From Combretum micranthum (Eukaryota; Streptophyta; Magnoliopsida; Myrtales; Combretaceae), in assembly GCA_024138025.1 (NCBI GenBank), contig JAMXBD010001380.1, positions 124,001-188,000 on the forward strand: a DNA stretch of 64,000 nt. The letters run 5' to 3'. Made by a program: the position numbers and the translations under genes. The notes under the pieces were generated by a model. The model was given only the letters and a program-made list of their open reading frames with translations, had not been told where the DNA came from and made no database searches. Shown piece by piece: positions 1 through 12,536 of this stretch (the first letter of the stretch is position 1; each line of letters starts with the position of its first letter).

Positions 1-2825
1 TAGTAAAATCATTGAAGAAAATTTTTATTCCAATTAATTATAATAATGAGTGAATACATATTAATAATTCTAATATTAACTTGATTAAGGTCTATCAATT
101 AATTGTATTATCCTGCATTTATCCCTGGTTAAGGTTGTGATTTATTTAAAGGAAAAATTTATATGACATTTGTTTAGAATGAATGTAACGTATTTAATAC
201 AAATAAAAATATTTCTATTTATTCATAACTTCTAGTTAATTTTTTTTTTAATTATACCATGGAGAAGGATCCAAATCTAATATTTCCTATTTGCAAGATT
301 GATTAGATTACTATTTGATTACATTGTTATTAGCCTAATGTGTAGTCTACTTAAAAAACCTAATGTTGTAGTAATGTCAAATGATATCACCACTACTAGC
401 AAATGGTAGCTCAGCTAGTAAAGCTTCAGCTCATGATCCCTAATAGCCATAGAATCGATTTTTTCTATGGGCAAAAGTATCTTCTTTGTATGAGGACCAT
501 ATGATCGGTTTTATTAGTGTTAAGATGCAAGGCGAAAAAAAAAAAAGGGGATATCTCCATTCGTGGTGTTTACCGAAAATATTCATAGCACGGTTTCTAA
601 TATAAAATGTGCCATAGGATAAAGGATGATCTCATCCTGAAACCGCTTATTCCTAGGATGCAATGAGATATACAGCAATAGCATAATCCGAGGAACTTGC
701 TAAACAGAATAATTATAATAAAAAATAATAAAAATAAATTAAGAAAAAGGCACTTGTATTTCGCAACTAAACTCGTCCTTCTGCTCTTTGGGGGGAAAAA
801 GAAAAAAAGAAATTTGTCCTCTTGCAGCATTGATGGTATCGCCTCTTGGCTGTCCCATGTACCATATTACATTAAATGCTTGACAGCTCTCAAACTCTCT
901 GTCTCCACATGCACACAATTTTTGGATGAAAATTTATTATCTCAAGAATAGTATTCATCTTATCTCAATCAATAAATAATTATCAAGTGATAGAAACTAT
1001 TTATTATATTTTAAGCATATTTTTATTTTTTAAAATTATTTAATACATGTCAATTATCTATCTGTTGAGACATGATAAAGATATCATTTTGAAGACAACA
1101 AATATTTTTCTCAATTCACTAACATTACACCATGTATGACTTCAAAACATTATTTCGCTCTAGGTATATGCACTAGGGTAGATGCCCCCCGGGCATTTGG
1201 GTCTGAACCGTGGATCTGATATGTTAGGTCTGAATTATTGGGATTCGTAATTGTTTTGTACAGGGGACGGTGGATTGGGACAGGTTCAACTCGTTTCTTT
1301 TAATATGTATATTAATTTTTTAATTATTTTTATTTTTTTTAATGAGGGATTCATTTGAACCCATCAAGTTCACATGTTTGACTAGTGGTCCCGCTTGGGA
1401 CAACGGTGGGTCCGCTTGGCAGGTCAGACCCATCCAATGGTAGATATGCCTAGTCGGGTCTCGATTCATATCGGACCCGGAAAGATGTCTACACTAGAGA
1501 AATATAGATATTAATAATATTTAGAAAATAAATAATAACTAAGAGGTTTTTTTTCCCTTTCTTTCTGTTTTAGAGCTATCATCTATATTTTACCAGCAAG
1601 CGTGGACCCGTGATACATGTATAGGCATAAATTATATAATATATGAATGTAAATTACAGAGAGAATTATTAGATGTACCAATTTTATGGGAAAATTAAAC
1701 TAAGATAAAGATCTTGAATTAAAAGAAAACTTGGAAATAAAAAAGAATTTTGTCTAAGTAATTATAATTCAATATCTTAAATAAGTTATGGGGATCATAA
1801 AGGTCAAAAGGTTATCTCTACTACATTGAACGCAATGTTGATCTACATAATAATTAGATGCAATGGTGAATATATGGCTCTTGATATAGTTATGCATTCC
1901 TATCTATCACCCTTATTATGTTATTGATCCTAAAACCTTGATGATCATGCTCAAATAAGTTTAACAACTGAAAGTGCTTGTAATTTCATCCTTATTTAGT
2001 TTTTTTTCTTTGATCGATCGTACGGGTCTATAATAAATTTCATCATATGACATTAAAAAGATTAGGTAAGGCATCACATAAAACATAATGTCACAATAGC
2101 ATTTACCTTTATGTTTAAGGGAAAAACAAAGAAAACCTGAAAAATTAGAGCTACACAATATCAATACTTGTACTACTCATTCCAATGCAGTATGATATTG
2201 ATTATAATTTTTCCTAAAAACCTATATCATGATCATCTCGGTTGCAATCTTTTTTTTTTCTAGCATTAAGTCTTAATAATCTTGATGATTCATCTTATAA
2301 GCCACTTCAGTTGGAAACTTAATGTGCAACTTCAACTTTTGCCGTATATAAAAACTTTAAATATAAATAAATAAAATATCTATGGTGCTCTAAAAGTTAC
2401 TCCAAATTGCCTGATAAATAATCAAGTGAGGAGTCTTTTCCATTTCTTGTCCTCAATCTTCAAGCAATTAGAGATTACATTATACTTATTCTGTTAGATT
2501 TTGGTATTAAAAAATCTGTAAAAACATTAAAAAAAATTGATCACATCTCCATTAATGTAACATAAAGTACCCAAGACAAAAAAAAAATAAAAATAAAAAC
2601 ATCAATCTCATAAAGTACATTAAAAATAACAAATAAATAATCCATGTGAAAATTTAACTTTTACTTATTACTATAGGCATGAAAAAACTATTAAAAAAGT
2701 AAAATAAAAATTATAACATGAGCACAATATAGATATGATAAACAAAGCACAATAAAACCAAAGTTATATATGAAATCTGACATAAAAAAAAATGAGACAA
2801 ACATATATAATACTTGTATAGGAAT
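1..2825. other. AT-rich intergenic DNA
   Basis: No convincing coding sequence was seen. The stretch is dominated by A/T runs and short low-complexity tracts, for example A-rich tracts near 2575-2600. Small open frames here have no recognisable domain and look accidental. A possible hAT-like MITE within it is listed separately. Confidence 0.6.
1173..1495. mobile_element. possible hAT-like MITE
   Basis: An island of GC-richer sequence in AT-rich DNA. Its ends are imperfect inverted repeats: TAGGGTAGATGCC on the left against GATGTCTACACTA on the right. The inside is rich in 'gggtc' and 'gaccc' words that can pair with each other, as in many plant hAT-derived MITEs. I could not find a matching 8-bp target-site duplication, so the boundaries are approximate and the class is a guess. 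Confidence 0.4.
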
Positions 2826-2830
2826 CTTAC
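2826..2830. repeat. left TSD of solo LTR 1
   Basis: CTTAC, repeated exactly at 5365-5369. This fixes the insertion boundaries of solo LTR 1. Confidence 0.8.
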
Positions 2831-3609
2831 TGAAATGACCCAAAGTTAATTTATAATTAATACATGTAAATTGATTGTTGCATGTGTGTATGTGTATGCG
2901 TAGAGTAAATTGTGGTGTTTCATATAATTATATGTATTAGAAAGTATTAAGTAGATATGAGTCTGTGGTAATATATTTAGGATGATAGTTTACTTATGTT
3001 ATCAATTATTATGTTAATACAAATGATTATTGTGGTGATTAATGTTTAAAGAATTAAGTGTGTTTTGAGCTAAATTCATAACCCACAAGCTTAGCAGATT
3101 TTGGCTTCATTAAACCCCAATTTAAGCCCAAATCAAAGCCCAATTAAGGCCCAAAGCCTTTCCCAAATCTGCCCCCAAAAATCAATATTATTATGGATAA
3201 ACATCAAAGCCTAATTGTATACTTTAGACAATCCAAAATAGAATAAAAGAGAAAAAATCCGTAACTCCTCAAAGACAAAAAATTTTAACACCCAAACTAA
3301 GCTTTCTTAAACTCAACACACCAAGAATTCTTCCCCAAACCTTATATATACATTAAGGTAAGTTTATTTCATGTTTAAAGTGCTTTATTTCCCTCTTAAT
3401 CTATGAAATATGCATGTGTGGTATAATACAAGTAGTTGATATGTTAAATTCTTGTTGAGATATTGTAGAGTTGTTAGGAAAGCTTTAGAATGCTTGAGAT
3501 GTTGTAGATAGGCTATAGAAGGCTCTCATGTGGTTTGAAATGAGTTGGAAGAGTTGAAATGTAAAAATTTTTGTGTTTGGAAAACAGAGGAATTCTATAA
3601 CTCGAATTG

Positions 3610-3915
3610 CAGTGTACGCTGTCTCGATGCCGCCGGTGTGCTTACCAACGTTAGAATTTTTATTTCTGATCTTTTGAAAATTATCTTAAACACCGCCGGT
3701 GTTGAAGTCGGAATTTGCCGGTGTTAGAATTCTGATTTATGATCTTTTAAAAGTTTTCTTAAACGCCGCCGGTGTTGAGGTTGAAATTGCCGACGTAAAG
3801 ACTCAAAGGTACTGTACAAAATGCATACTTCTTAACGTCGCCTTATACGTCGTCGGCGTATAATCTTACACCACCGGCGTTAAGGTTTACATTGCCGGCT
3901 TTGATGGCCGGTGTG
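3610..3915. repeat. GC-rich palindromic word block in LTR 1
   Basis: About ten scattered copies of words such as 'gccgccggtgtt', 'cgccggcgt' and 'gccggcttt' in otherwise AT-rich DNA. Several are self-complementary (CCGGCG/CGCCGG) and could fold. LTR 2 has the same block at about 6820-7050. LTRs 3, 4 and 5 have a block in the same role built from different words. Confidence 0.65.
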
Positions 3916-4002
3916 GACTTTGTAAATTTCAAATTTTCTAACTTCTTCCAACATCTTCCAATACATGATATATGACTTTTTGATCAAAGATTTGCTCTCT
4001 CG

Positions 4003-4033
<31 letters not shown>

Positions 4034-4208
4034 ATATATATGTTATGTAATGACTATGGATTGTTTTTGCATAAGATTCAATAATTTCCTAAAGTTCTAA
4101 CCTAGTGATATAAGATTGACTTAGGATAGTAATGTGATATAGTTGATTTATGTGGAACAGAGATAGATACTTAGTTGGAGATTCCCATCGATTCTCAATC
4201 CGAACCAG

Positions 4209-4885
4209 GTACACAATACTTTGATTGATTGTTGCTTAGGATAGACATATACCAATTTGACCTTAATTAAAGAATAATGAAATATATTGAAATTGGTTGT
4301 GCTTTACGTCGTTGAATGCTGATCCGGGGAGCGACAATCTTATCATGATGTAATTGCACGGTAGTTTAGGCACTTAGCCCAATCTTTTGTCATGATGCAA
4401 TGACTCAAATCCATGATGCAATGGTTCACCATGATGCAATGGTGATTTCTTTTATTAGCTAAGTGGGTAGCTAATAGGGTTAACTGTATCGGTGTATTCT
4501 CTACTTAGGCTCGGGAGGAAATAATATTTTAGTTCACGGGTATGGGACCATTGAACTAATTGTTGTTATAGACTGGGATAAGTGGAGTGTATAAAGGAGT
4601 GTGAACCCTTGATGATGGTATTAATATTCTTTATCGGTTAGATATAGGAGATAAAGATATCCAGTCTATCTATATCAACCTCTTGAGCAGTTGCTGTTAC
4701 TCAGGACCTCCAGAATTCCCAAGCTTGAATCGGAGTTTGAATACTCCAGTGTTGTTCTACTTATTTAACTAAAGATAATGAAGTTGTGGTGATTTATTGC
4801 ATTGCATTTAGTTAAGTGTGCATGGCATATGTATTTGTTTGTACTATTGTATACTGGGCTTTTGGCTCATACTGCTAATTTGCAG
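4209..4885 (+). other. predicted intron in LTR 1
   Basis: Donor CCAG|GTACAC at 4209 and acceptor TTTGCAG ending at 4885, giving 677 nt. LTR 2 has the equivalent pair 675 nt apart (7323-7997). The intron holds several copies of the word CATGATGCAATG at about 4345-4442. Splicing is inferred from the paired signals and their conservation. No transcript evidence is available. Confidence 0.45.
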
Positions 4886-4956
4886 GTGACTTTGATGACG
4901 AGCTCTATGACGATATGGGCTATGAGACTGATTGGGAAGACTCTATGGATGACTAG
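4885..4956 (+). CDS. short acidic peptide frame in LTR 1, after predicted acceptor
   Basis: Reading across the predicted acceptor gives a 23-residue acidic stretch starting GDFDDELYDDMGY and ending SMDD-stop. LTR 2 has GDYEDEFYDDMGY...SMDD-stop at the same place, with conservative changes (F/Y, D/E, L/F). If joined to the upstream donor the frame stays open for about another ten codons before a stop. There is no local start codon in this frame, so this is a possible 3' coding exon and not a complete gene. No known domain was recognised. Confidence 0.35.
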   Translation, partial: GDFDDELYDDMGYETDWEDSMDD

Positions 4957-7322
4957 GAGAGATAGACCTAGTATATGTTTAAGGTTCCTTTTGATGTAAT
5001 TTTTGTGAAGTGTTTAGGCTTATTTGTTAAGCCATATAATGTATTTTGATTTGAATTGTCTTTGTAATGTAGCTGGGTTGTAAGTAAGATTTCTATGTTT
5101 ATGTGATCATTGGGAAATTGTAATGTATATATATGATGTATGTCTTGTATATAGGTGATGACCCACTACTTATGTAGTGATAATGTTTCTTAATTCAATC
5201 ATGTGAATGTTATATTTGTTTTAAACAGGCAGCCATTACAAACACCTCTTTTTAATATGACCTTACGTATAATACTTGAATATTGTTCCTAATATTTGGA
5301 TATTATGCATGGTAGGGAGATTTGACACACTTAATATATGGGTTAAGTGGGCCGGGTCTTTACACTTACTCTCTCATCTTATGTTCTCACGAGGTGTCAA
5401 AGTTTGTGTGAAAAAGAAAGAGAGAAGAGAATAGGCATTAAATGGTATGTTTGTTTACTTCAAAAGGCTGGAAAAATAAAATTGCAAACAAAACTGTTGT
5501 CTTGAAATGGATGGGCAATATGTCTAGTCAAATATGCATCAAAATGAATGGATGTGAGTAATTAAAACCATGGAAAGAACGAAATGGTATTATAATACAT
5601 ACTTAAAAATTTGATTAAGAATTTTTGAGTCGAATTATGACGTATTCACTTAATATATAGTAATAGACGAATATTATTACATGTTTCTTTTTTCTCCAAT
5701 AAAGTTAAATTTTATTCACCCAAAAAGAATTACCCAATCATGATATAAATCAATATAGGAAAAATGACAAACAAACAATCGAGGTACAAAGACCAACAAT
5801 ATAGATAAGCACATCTCTTTTATAGTCAAATTATCTTATGTAGGCAAATTCTATTTTTTTCCATAGAGAATGAAGTGACCAAAGTTAAATTCATAATTAA
5901 TGCATGTAAATTGATTGTTATATGTGTGTATGTGTTAGTATGAGTTGTGGTGCTTGAAATAATTGTATGTGTTATGAATTATTAACTAGATAATAATTTA
6001 TGGTAAATATATTTAGGTTGATAGTTTATTCATGTTGACAATTATTATGCTAATGCTAATTGTTGTTGTGGTGATTAATACATGATGAATTAAGTTTGTT
6101 TTAAACTAAGTTTATAGCCCATAAACTTAGCAAATTTTTTGGCCTTATTAAACCCAAACTAAGCCCAAAAATCAAAGCCTAAAGCCTTAGAAAAGTCTGC
6201 CCCAAAAGTCAATGTTAGTTGGATAATATCAAGCCCTATTTGTACACTTTGAACATCTAAAAACAGAACCAAGAGAAGAAAAATTCGTAACTCTAGAAAG
6301 ACAATATCTTCCAACACCCAAACTAAGTTTTCTTACACCTAACACACCAAGAATCCATCCCCAACTATCATATATATATTAAGGTAAGTTTATATGATGT
6401 TTAAGGTGCTTTATTTCTCTTTTAATCCATGAATTTTCTGTCCAATATAATACATGTTGAATACATGTGTATTATTATATCATGATGTTGAGATAGCTTA
6501 GGACTTGTTATGGAAGTGCAAGGATGGTGTTGAGTTGTAGTGTGATGAGAAGTTGATATTGTTGAGTTGTATTGAAAAGTGGATTCATGTTGAAGTAGTG
6601 AATGTGAAGGAAATGAAATCATAGTGTTTTGTGTGTCTTAATGGTTGAGGAGGAGTAGTGTGTTTCAATGATGTTAGAAGGGAGTTTGTGTGTATTTGAT
6701 GATATAAGGTTCTTATACCATGTATTAGGAATGTTATATTATGGTTTGGAAGGAGTTGGAAGAGTTAAATGTAAAAATTTTCGTGTTTGAAAAACGGAGA
6801 AATTCTGCAACCTAAATTGCAGTGTACGCCGCCTTGAACGCTGCCGGCATTAAGGTTCTGGCTTCTGATCTTTTGAAATGCAACTTAAACGCTGCTGGCG
6901 TTAAGAGTCTACATTACCGAGGTAAAGAACCAAAAGTTTTGTACATAATGTATTTTCTTAAGGATTGCTTAAATGCCGCCGGTGTATAATCCCTACACCA
7001 CTGGTGTTGAGGCTTACATTGCCGGTGTTAATTGCCAGTGCGGGCTTTGCAATTTTCAATTTCTTCTAACTTTCTTCTAACATCTTCCAATACATGATAT
7101 ATGACTTTTTGATCAAGGATTTGCCTTGTATGATATTATATGATATATATATATGTCATGTGATGACTTTGGGTTGTTTTTAATCGAGATTCAATAACTT
7201 CCTAAGTTTTAAACTAGTGAATATAAGCTTGACTTAGGATAGTGATGTCGATATAGTTGATTTGTGTAGAACAAAGATAGATATTCAGTAGGAGATTCCC
7301 TTTTATTCTCAATCCGATCCAG

Positions 7323-7997
7323 GTACACAATAATTTGATTGATTATTGCTTAGGATAGACATATTAACATTTGACTTTAATTAAAGACTAACGAAAAGTT
7401 CATTGAAATGATTTGTGGTTGAGTTGTGTCTAGTCCGGGGAACGACAACCTTGTCATGATGTAATGGCACGGTAGTTTAGGCACTCAGTCCAAATCTCTA
7501 TCATGATGCAATACTCAAATCCATGATGCAATGGTTCACCATGATGAAAAGGCGGTTTATCTTAATGGCTAAGTGGATAGTTAATGGGGGTTAACTGTAT
7601 CGATATATTCTCTACTTAGGCTCGGGAGGAAATAATATGTTTTAGTTCACGGGTATGGGACTGTTGAACTAATTGAGTTATAGACCAAGATAAGTGGAGT
7701 GTATGAAAGAGTGTGAACCCTAGATGAAGCTATTAATAATCTTTATCGGTTAGATTTAGGAGATATATGTATCTGGTCTATCTATATTAACCCCTTGAGT
7801 AATTACTGTTACTCAAGACCCCCTGAATTCCTAAGCTTGAATCGGAGTTTGAGTACTCCAATGTTGTTTTACTCACTTAACAAAAGATAATGAAGTTATG
7901 GTAAATTATTGCATTACAATTAGTTAAGTGTGCTTGGCATATGTATTTGTTTGCACTATTATGTACTGGGTCTTTGGCTCATGCTGCTACCTTGCAG
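7323..7997 (+). other. predicted intron in LTR 2
   Basis: Donor CCAG|GTACAC at 7323 and acceptor CTTGCAG ending at 7997. The spacing (675 nt) and flanks match LTR 1 (677 nt). It contains the CATGATGCAATG-type words at about 7443-7545. Confidence 0.45.
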
Positions 7998-8068
7998 GTG
8001 ATTATGAGGATGAGTTCTATGATGATATGGGCTATGGGACTGACTGGAAGACTTCTATGGATGATTAG
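7997..8068 (+). CDS. short acidic peptide frame in LTR 2, after predicted acceptor
   Basis: Counterpart of the frame at 4885-4956: starts GDYEDEFYDDMGY and ends SMDD-stop, same length (23 residues). Relative to LTR 1 several changes are conservative (Phe/Tyr, Asp/Glu, Leu/Phe), which hints at past selection on the protein. Function unknown. Confidence 0.35.
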   Translation, partial: GDYEDEFYDDMGYGTDWKTSMDD

Positions 8069-8478
8069 GAGTGTGACCTAATAGTAGCTATTTAGGACTT
8101 TTGATGTATTTTATGAAGTATCTAGGCTTATTTGTTTAGCCTTGGAATATAATTTTGATTTAAGTTGTTTATGTAATGTAGCTTGTATGTGGGTAAGCTT
8201 TATATGTTGGTGTGATCCTTGGGAGATCCTCAAGCAATGTATATGATGTATGTTTTATATATATGAGATGACTTACTACTAGTACAGTGGTAGTATTTCT
8301 TAATTTAAATCATGTGAATGTTATATCTGTTTTTAAGCAAGCAATCATTACAAACACTTCTTTTTAGACGACCTTACGTATAATACTTGGGTATTTCCTA
8401 ATACTTAAATATTATGCGTGGTCGAAGGATTTGGCATGCTTAATCTATGGGTTAAGTGGGTCGGGTCTTTACAGAGAA

Positions 8479-10060
8479 TGAATCCTAACTTACTGGTGCG
8501 TGAATTAAATCTCTCCGAAAAGGAATAATATAATCCCACATAATAGATAGAAATAAAAACAAACACATAAGAAAGGGGAAAAAAAGAAGAAACTTGTTTA
8601 TTCTAACACTACTGACAATTTAATATTAGCTGATCCCCCACAATCCTTATAAAAATAAGATTCGTAAATGTGACTTGCAATGATAAGAATGTGCTACGGA
8701 TTGATGGTGCCAGGAATGATAGAAAGAAAATACTTGGATCTGATATCACTACTAATAGGTTTGCGAATAAAAAATTCGATAATGATGGATCTATGGATTT
8801 GCAATGATCAACTTGGAAAGATGTTTAGAAAGAGATAGAGAAAGAGAAAGAGCAACTTTATCTCAATATAATACTATTACATGTTAAAATTTGATTAATA
8901 TCTATCACTCATCTAAGTACAAATAATATAATTTTTAATTATAAAATTGATATGAATATTGTAATCAATGCCAATCTACAATAGTAGATGGCAAATGCCT
9001 TGCTCCATACAACTTCATTGCATATCACCAAGTACACTAATCACAAAATCTGCAATATACCTACAAATAACATTTATTTGCAATTGTTAAGACACTTAAA
9101 ATAAATTTTATAACCAATTTTTATAGCTTGTTTATAACGTATTTGGTTTACCAAATTAGTGTATTGTATTGAACAATATCAATATAAAATGGAATAAGAT
9201 TCATTAACATCTTATTCCTTCCGGCAAAACTTTAGAACAAAACAAAATAAGTTTCTATGTTGAAATCCTAAAATAAAATATATAAAAACTTTTAAATGAT
9301 CTTTCTATCCATGATTATATATATATAATATTACTTTTTGTTGTTTTTTATCCAGGAGAAAATAGTAAGAAAAAAAAAGTTGAATATGCCAAGAATTCGC
9401 ATGGAGTTTTTTTCTTCCCCTAATTATATATATATATATCATCATCATCATCATCATATGGAGTTGAAAAAGAGGGCGAGGGAAGCCAACAAACCTTTGA
9501 TTTTGATATTTTTAATTGGTCGTTTTGGCAAAACAGCTTTGATTGTGTTGGAAACTCCAAAAGCGTAGGACGTCCAAGGTTATTTTATGGTCAAATCTCG
9601 ATCAACATCACCAACCAAACCAATCGGCCTATAATTTAACGTCTCCAAGCGACGACAAAACTCATACGGTCGCTGCCAGACGAGACATTCTCATGTGGCA
9701 CTGGAGTGGCGCCTTGTTGCATATGCATAGGGAAATATTAAGTTTTATTTATTTATATTTCTTAAATTGATTTCGAAATTTTGATGAAGACTTTTGTCGT
9801 CTATGAACATCAAAATGCTTGTGCAAAGTGTAGATCTTGATCTGGTTTATCTATAAAAAAATAGCTATTGGTTGAAATAATGGAGGAACATTTATTCTAC
9901 TATTTGTTTTGCATGATCTTTTATTCCTGGAAAAAGAAAACTATCTTGTTATTTACATTATACAATTGCATCATGATTTAGAATTGAGGAATAAAATTAA
10001 GTATTAATATATCTGTTAGGTAAATATAATACCATTAATATTGTATTCACCATGTCATTG
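8479..10060. other. intergenic DNA with microsatellites
   Basis: AT-rich DNA without recognisable coding sequence. It contains an (AT)n tract followed by a (CAT)n/(ATC)n run near 9426-9458. A GC-richer patch at about 9540-9720 has short open frames on the plus strand, with no motif that would identify a gene. Confidence 0.5.
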
Positions 10061-10064
10061 CCTT

Positions 10065-11080
10065 CATCCACCAACTGAACCGAATTGAACTGCAAACCAG
10101 ACCAAACAAAACTGAAATTGCGGTTTTCTTTCCTAATGGTTTGGATTAGCTATTCCCAAATGGATCACAGTTTGGTTTGGTGTATAATTTGAATTGCACC
10201 ATTTAATTTGAATCGAATTGATTTGAAAAAATAAATAAATAAATAGACTAAAGACTAAAAAGTGAAGAAATAGAGTTCAACTTAAATAACATAACCCTAA
10301 TACTAAATCTTACCAATTCTAATTTTTCTAGTGGTGGCTCAATTACTCAATCTATCCATTTGTAGATTTTACCTTTGTCTTCTCTTCATCATATTTATTT
10401 TTTAATTTTCTCTCTATCTTAATCCTCAATTGCGAGATTGGTGACTCAAACCATGCTTGAAGATGAGGAATTTTTATTTGACAATTATCTTTTTCTTTTT
10501 AATTCTTCAAATTTACCAGAAAATTTGTTACCTCTTTGTAATGTTTCATCCTTAAGACACATGAATTGAGTAAGACATTATGAAAGAATATAAGTTTAAT
10601 AGAAAATTGTTGTCAATGTGTCGAAAATTGAAAGCTTTAAATTATTAGGACGGCTTAAGGAGGTGCTTAGAAAACTAAGGGATTGAAGGGGAAAATTATT
10701 GTCTAGTTGTGAACTTTTGTACCTTAATTGATGGAGTAGACTTTTGATCTAATGGTGTTAGGCTTTTACACGAGTTATTTGAATGAAATATGAACATTAT
10801 TAATTTTCTTTTGATTGTAACAGCTATATGTGCTAAATTGGAAGTTTATCTTTTATGAATTATTGTAAGCATGGATTCATAAAAAATATATATGAATGCC
10901 TACATTATATAATATAGTGTTTTCTTTTTAATGATAATTTTCATGTAATCAACAATCGAGATCGAATTAGACTGTTATTTAATAGTTTGAAGAATTTCCA
11001 ATCCGAACTAAACTATTATTTAATAGATTGGTTTGAGACAAGAAAAAAACCAAACCAATCTATGTTTACCTCTATATTTA
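10065..11080. mobile_element. degenerate hAT-like element
   Basis: Both ends carry stretches of 'aaccaaac'/'gtttggtt' words (10075-10200 and 10940-11065) that can pair as long subterminal inverted repeats, as in the better preserved hAT elements at 11286-13612. Exact ends and a TSD were not found. No transposase coding sequence was seen. Confidence 0.35.
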
Positions 11081-11285
11081 ACCATCATCACCACCATGGG
11101 CGCTAACATTTGCTTTATCACAATTTGTATACCATCATTGCCATTGATGTCATTTTCATCACACCACAATTATCAGTATTCATTGTCATGGTGATAAAGG
11201 ACATTTAGTGGTGTTGATGGTGGTTAGTATGATGCAATGACCACAATAGTACAGGATTATGGTGGTGGTAGGGATTCGTAAGAGT

Positions 11286-12522
11286 TAAGGATGGGTAAAA
11301 AAACTAATAAGACCAAGCCAATCTGTAAACCAAACCAAACAGAATTGAAAATATCATTTTTTAAGAAACTTGGTTTGGAAAATTCTCAAACCAAATCAAT
11401 TTGTAAATTTATGGTTGGTTTAGTGGGATAAATCAAACCAATCCATAAAATTAAATCAAATAGTTTGAGAAAAATATAATAATATATTACTTGTAACTAT
11501 AAATTGTTTTAGGATAATTGATTAAAGGTCATATATTCTCTTATGATTTCATTATAATATTTATTAGTTAATGAATATTGATCAAAATAAACTTATTCTT
11601 TTTGGGTTTAAAATATATTATTCTGTTGGAGACTTAATGTAATTTTTCAAAAATCTTTTAACTCTATGAAGTATTGACTTTATTTATTTAGTTATGACTC
11701 ATATGAGTTAGTTTGTTTCATCACATTCTAGTTATTTTGACATCATATTTTTGTCATTTTTAAATATATGTTTGTCAAGAAACAAATATACCAATGAAAA
11801 ACTGATAGCTTTACTTAAAAATTCGACAATCTAAATAGACCAATATATTAAATGTTCAATGTAATTTTTTAGTTAATTACTTTTGTTGATAGATGATTGA
11901 TTGGATGGTTTTGTAGGATCATGGATTATGACTTGCTATATCTTAGTTAGTGAACGTATTTTATTAATAGGTAACTGGATAGTAAGCGCATGATTTATGG
12001 AAGACTATAGTTTATGAATATTATTGTTTTATAAAATACTTTATTGTAATGTGCAGTTTGAGCTTTAAAAAGAAATCTTTGCTCTTATTCTTTTTTCTTT
12101 CTAGAATAGTCATTCCCTCCCCCTTCAAAGATTTATAGCAACTGGATCATGTATACATAAAATTATACTTATATGCTTTTATGTTCATTTTGCAATAGCA
12201 ATGTCTATTATCTTTATATCAATATTCACCTATAAACATTTCTCTCTCTCTCTCTCTCTCTCTCTACCCCTTTTTTCAAGTTTTAAATATTTGAATCATC
12301 GCACAAATGTAAAAGATTAGACCAATTTTTTAATTAAAAGTTTGTTTTGATTTGTAATCCAAAATGAACTATGCTATTAATTTATGGTTTAAAAATTTTC
12401 TAATTTGAATTAAATTATTAATTGATGGTTTGGTTTGGGATAAGAAAAAACTACTCTCTATATTATGGTTTAATTTGGTTTTTTAATAAAAATTAAACCA
12501 AAACGGTCTGTGCCTATGCCTA
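11286..12522. mobile_element. non-autonomous hAT-like element A
   Basis: Ends are imperfect inverted repeats (TAAGGATGGGTA and TGCCTATGCCTA), with subterminal 'aaccaaacc' words that pair between ends. It is flanked by an 8-bp near-duplication, GTAAGAGT (11278-11285) and GTAATAGT (12523-12530), seven of eight bases matching. An 8-bp TSD is typical of the hAT superfamily. The interior is AT-rich with a (TC)n tract at 12241-12265 and no transposase. Its right TSD overlaps the left TSD of element B. Confidence 0.65.
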
Positions 12523-12536
12523 GTAATAGTGATAGT

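Larger units (their letters stand above)
2831..5364 (+). mobile_element. solo LTR 1 of a long-LTR family (about 2.5 kb)
   Basis: The unit begins TGAAATGACCC and ends GGGTCTTTACA, so it has the TG...CA ends of an LTR. It is flanked by a perfect 5-bp duplication, CTTAC, at 2826-2830 and 5365-5369. No primer-binding site, gag or pol adjoins it, so it is read as a solo LTR. It contains a GC-rich block of 'gccggtgtt'-like words (about 3610-3915), a predicted intron (4209-4885) and a short acidic reading frame after the acceptor. It is collinear with the copy at 5871-8473. An LTR of this size is usual for some Ty3/Gypsy lineages such as Del/Tekay, but without an internal region the lineage is inference. 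Confidence 0.8.
5871..8473 (+). mobile_element. solo LTR 2 of the long-LTR family (about 2.6 kb)
   Basis: Begins TGAAGTGACC and ends GGGTCTTTACA. It is flanked by a perfect 5-bp duplication GAGAA at 5866-5870 and 8474-8478, different from that of LTR 1, so it is an independent insertion and not a tandem copy. It is collinear with LTR 1 over its whole length: the same GC-rich block (about 6820-7050), the same intron signals (7323-7997) and the same acidic frame (7997-8068). No internal retrotransposon region adjoins it. Confidence 0.8.

Noticed and set aside
5866..8482. 9-bp TSD (GAGAATGAA) around the 5.9-8.5 kb unit, suggesting a Mutator element
   Set aside because: With the boundary at TGAAGTGACC the TSD is GAGAA (5 bp), and the same boundary gives a perfect 5-bp TSD for the first copy (CTTAC) and the fifth (TGAAA). 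The extra matching bases are the element's own TGA and chance.
12241..12265. CRISPR-like or satellite array
   Set aside because: A simple (TC)n microsatellite; no spaced repeats. No CRISPR array is expected or seen in this plant DNA.
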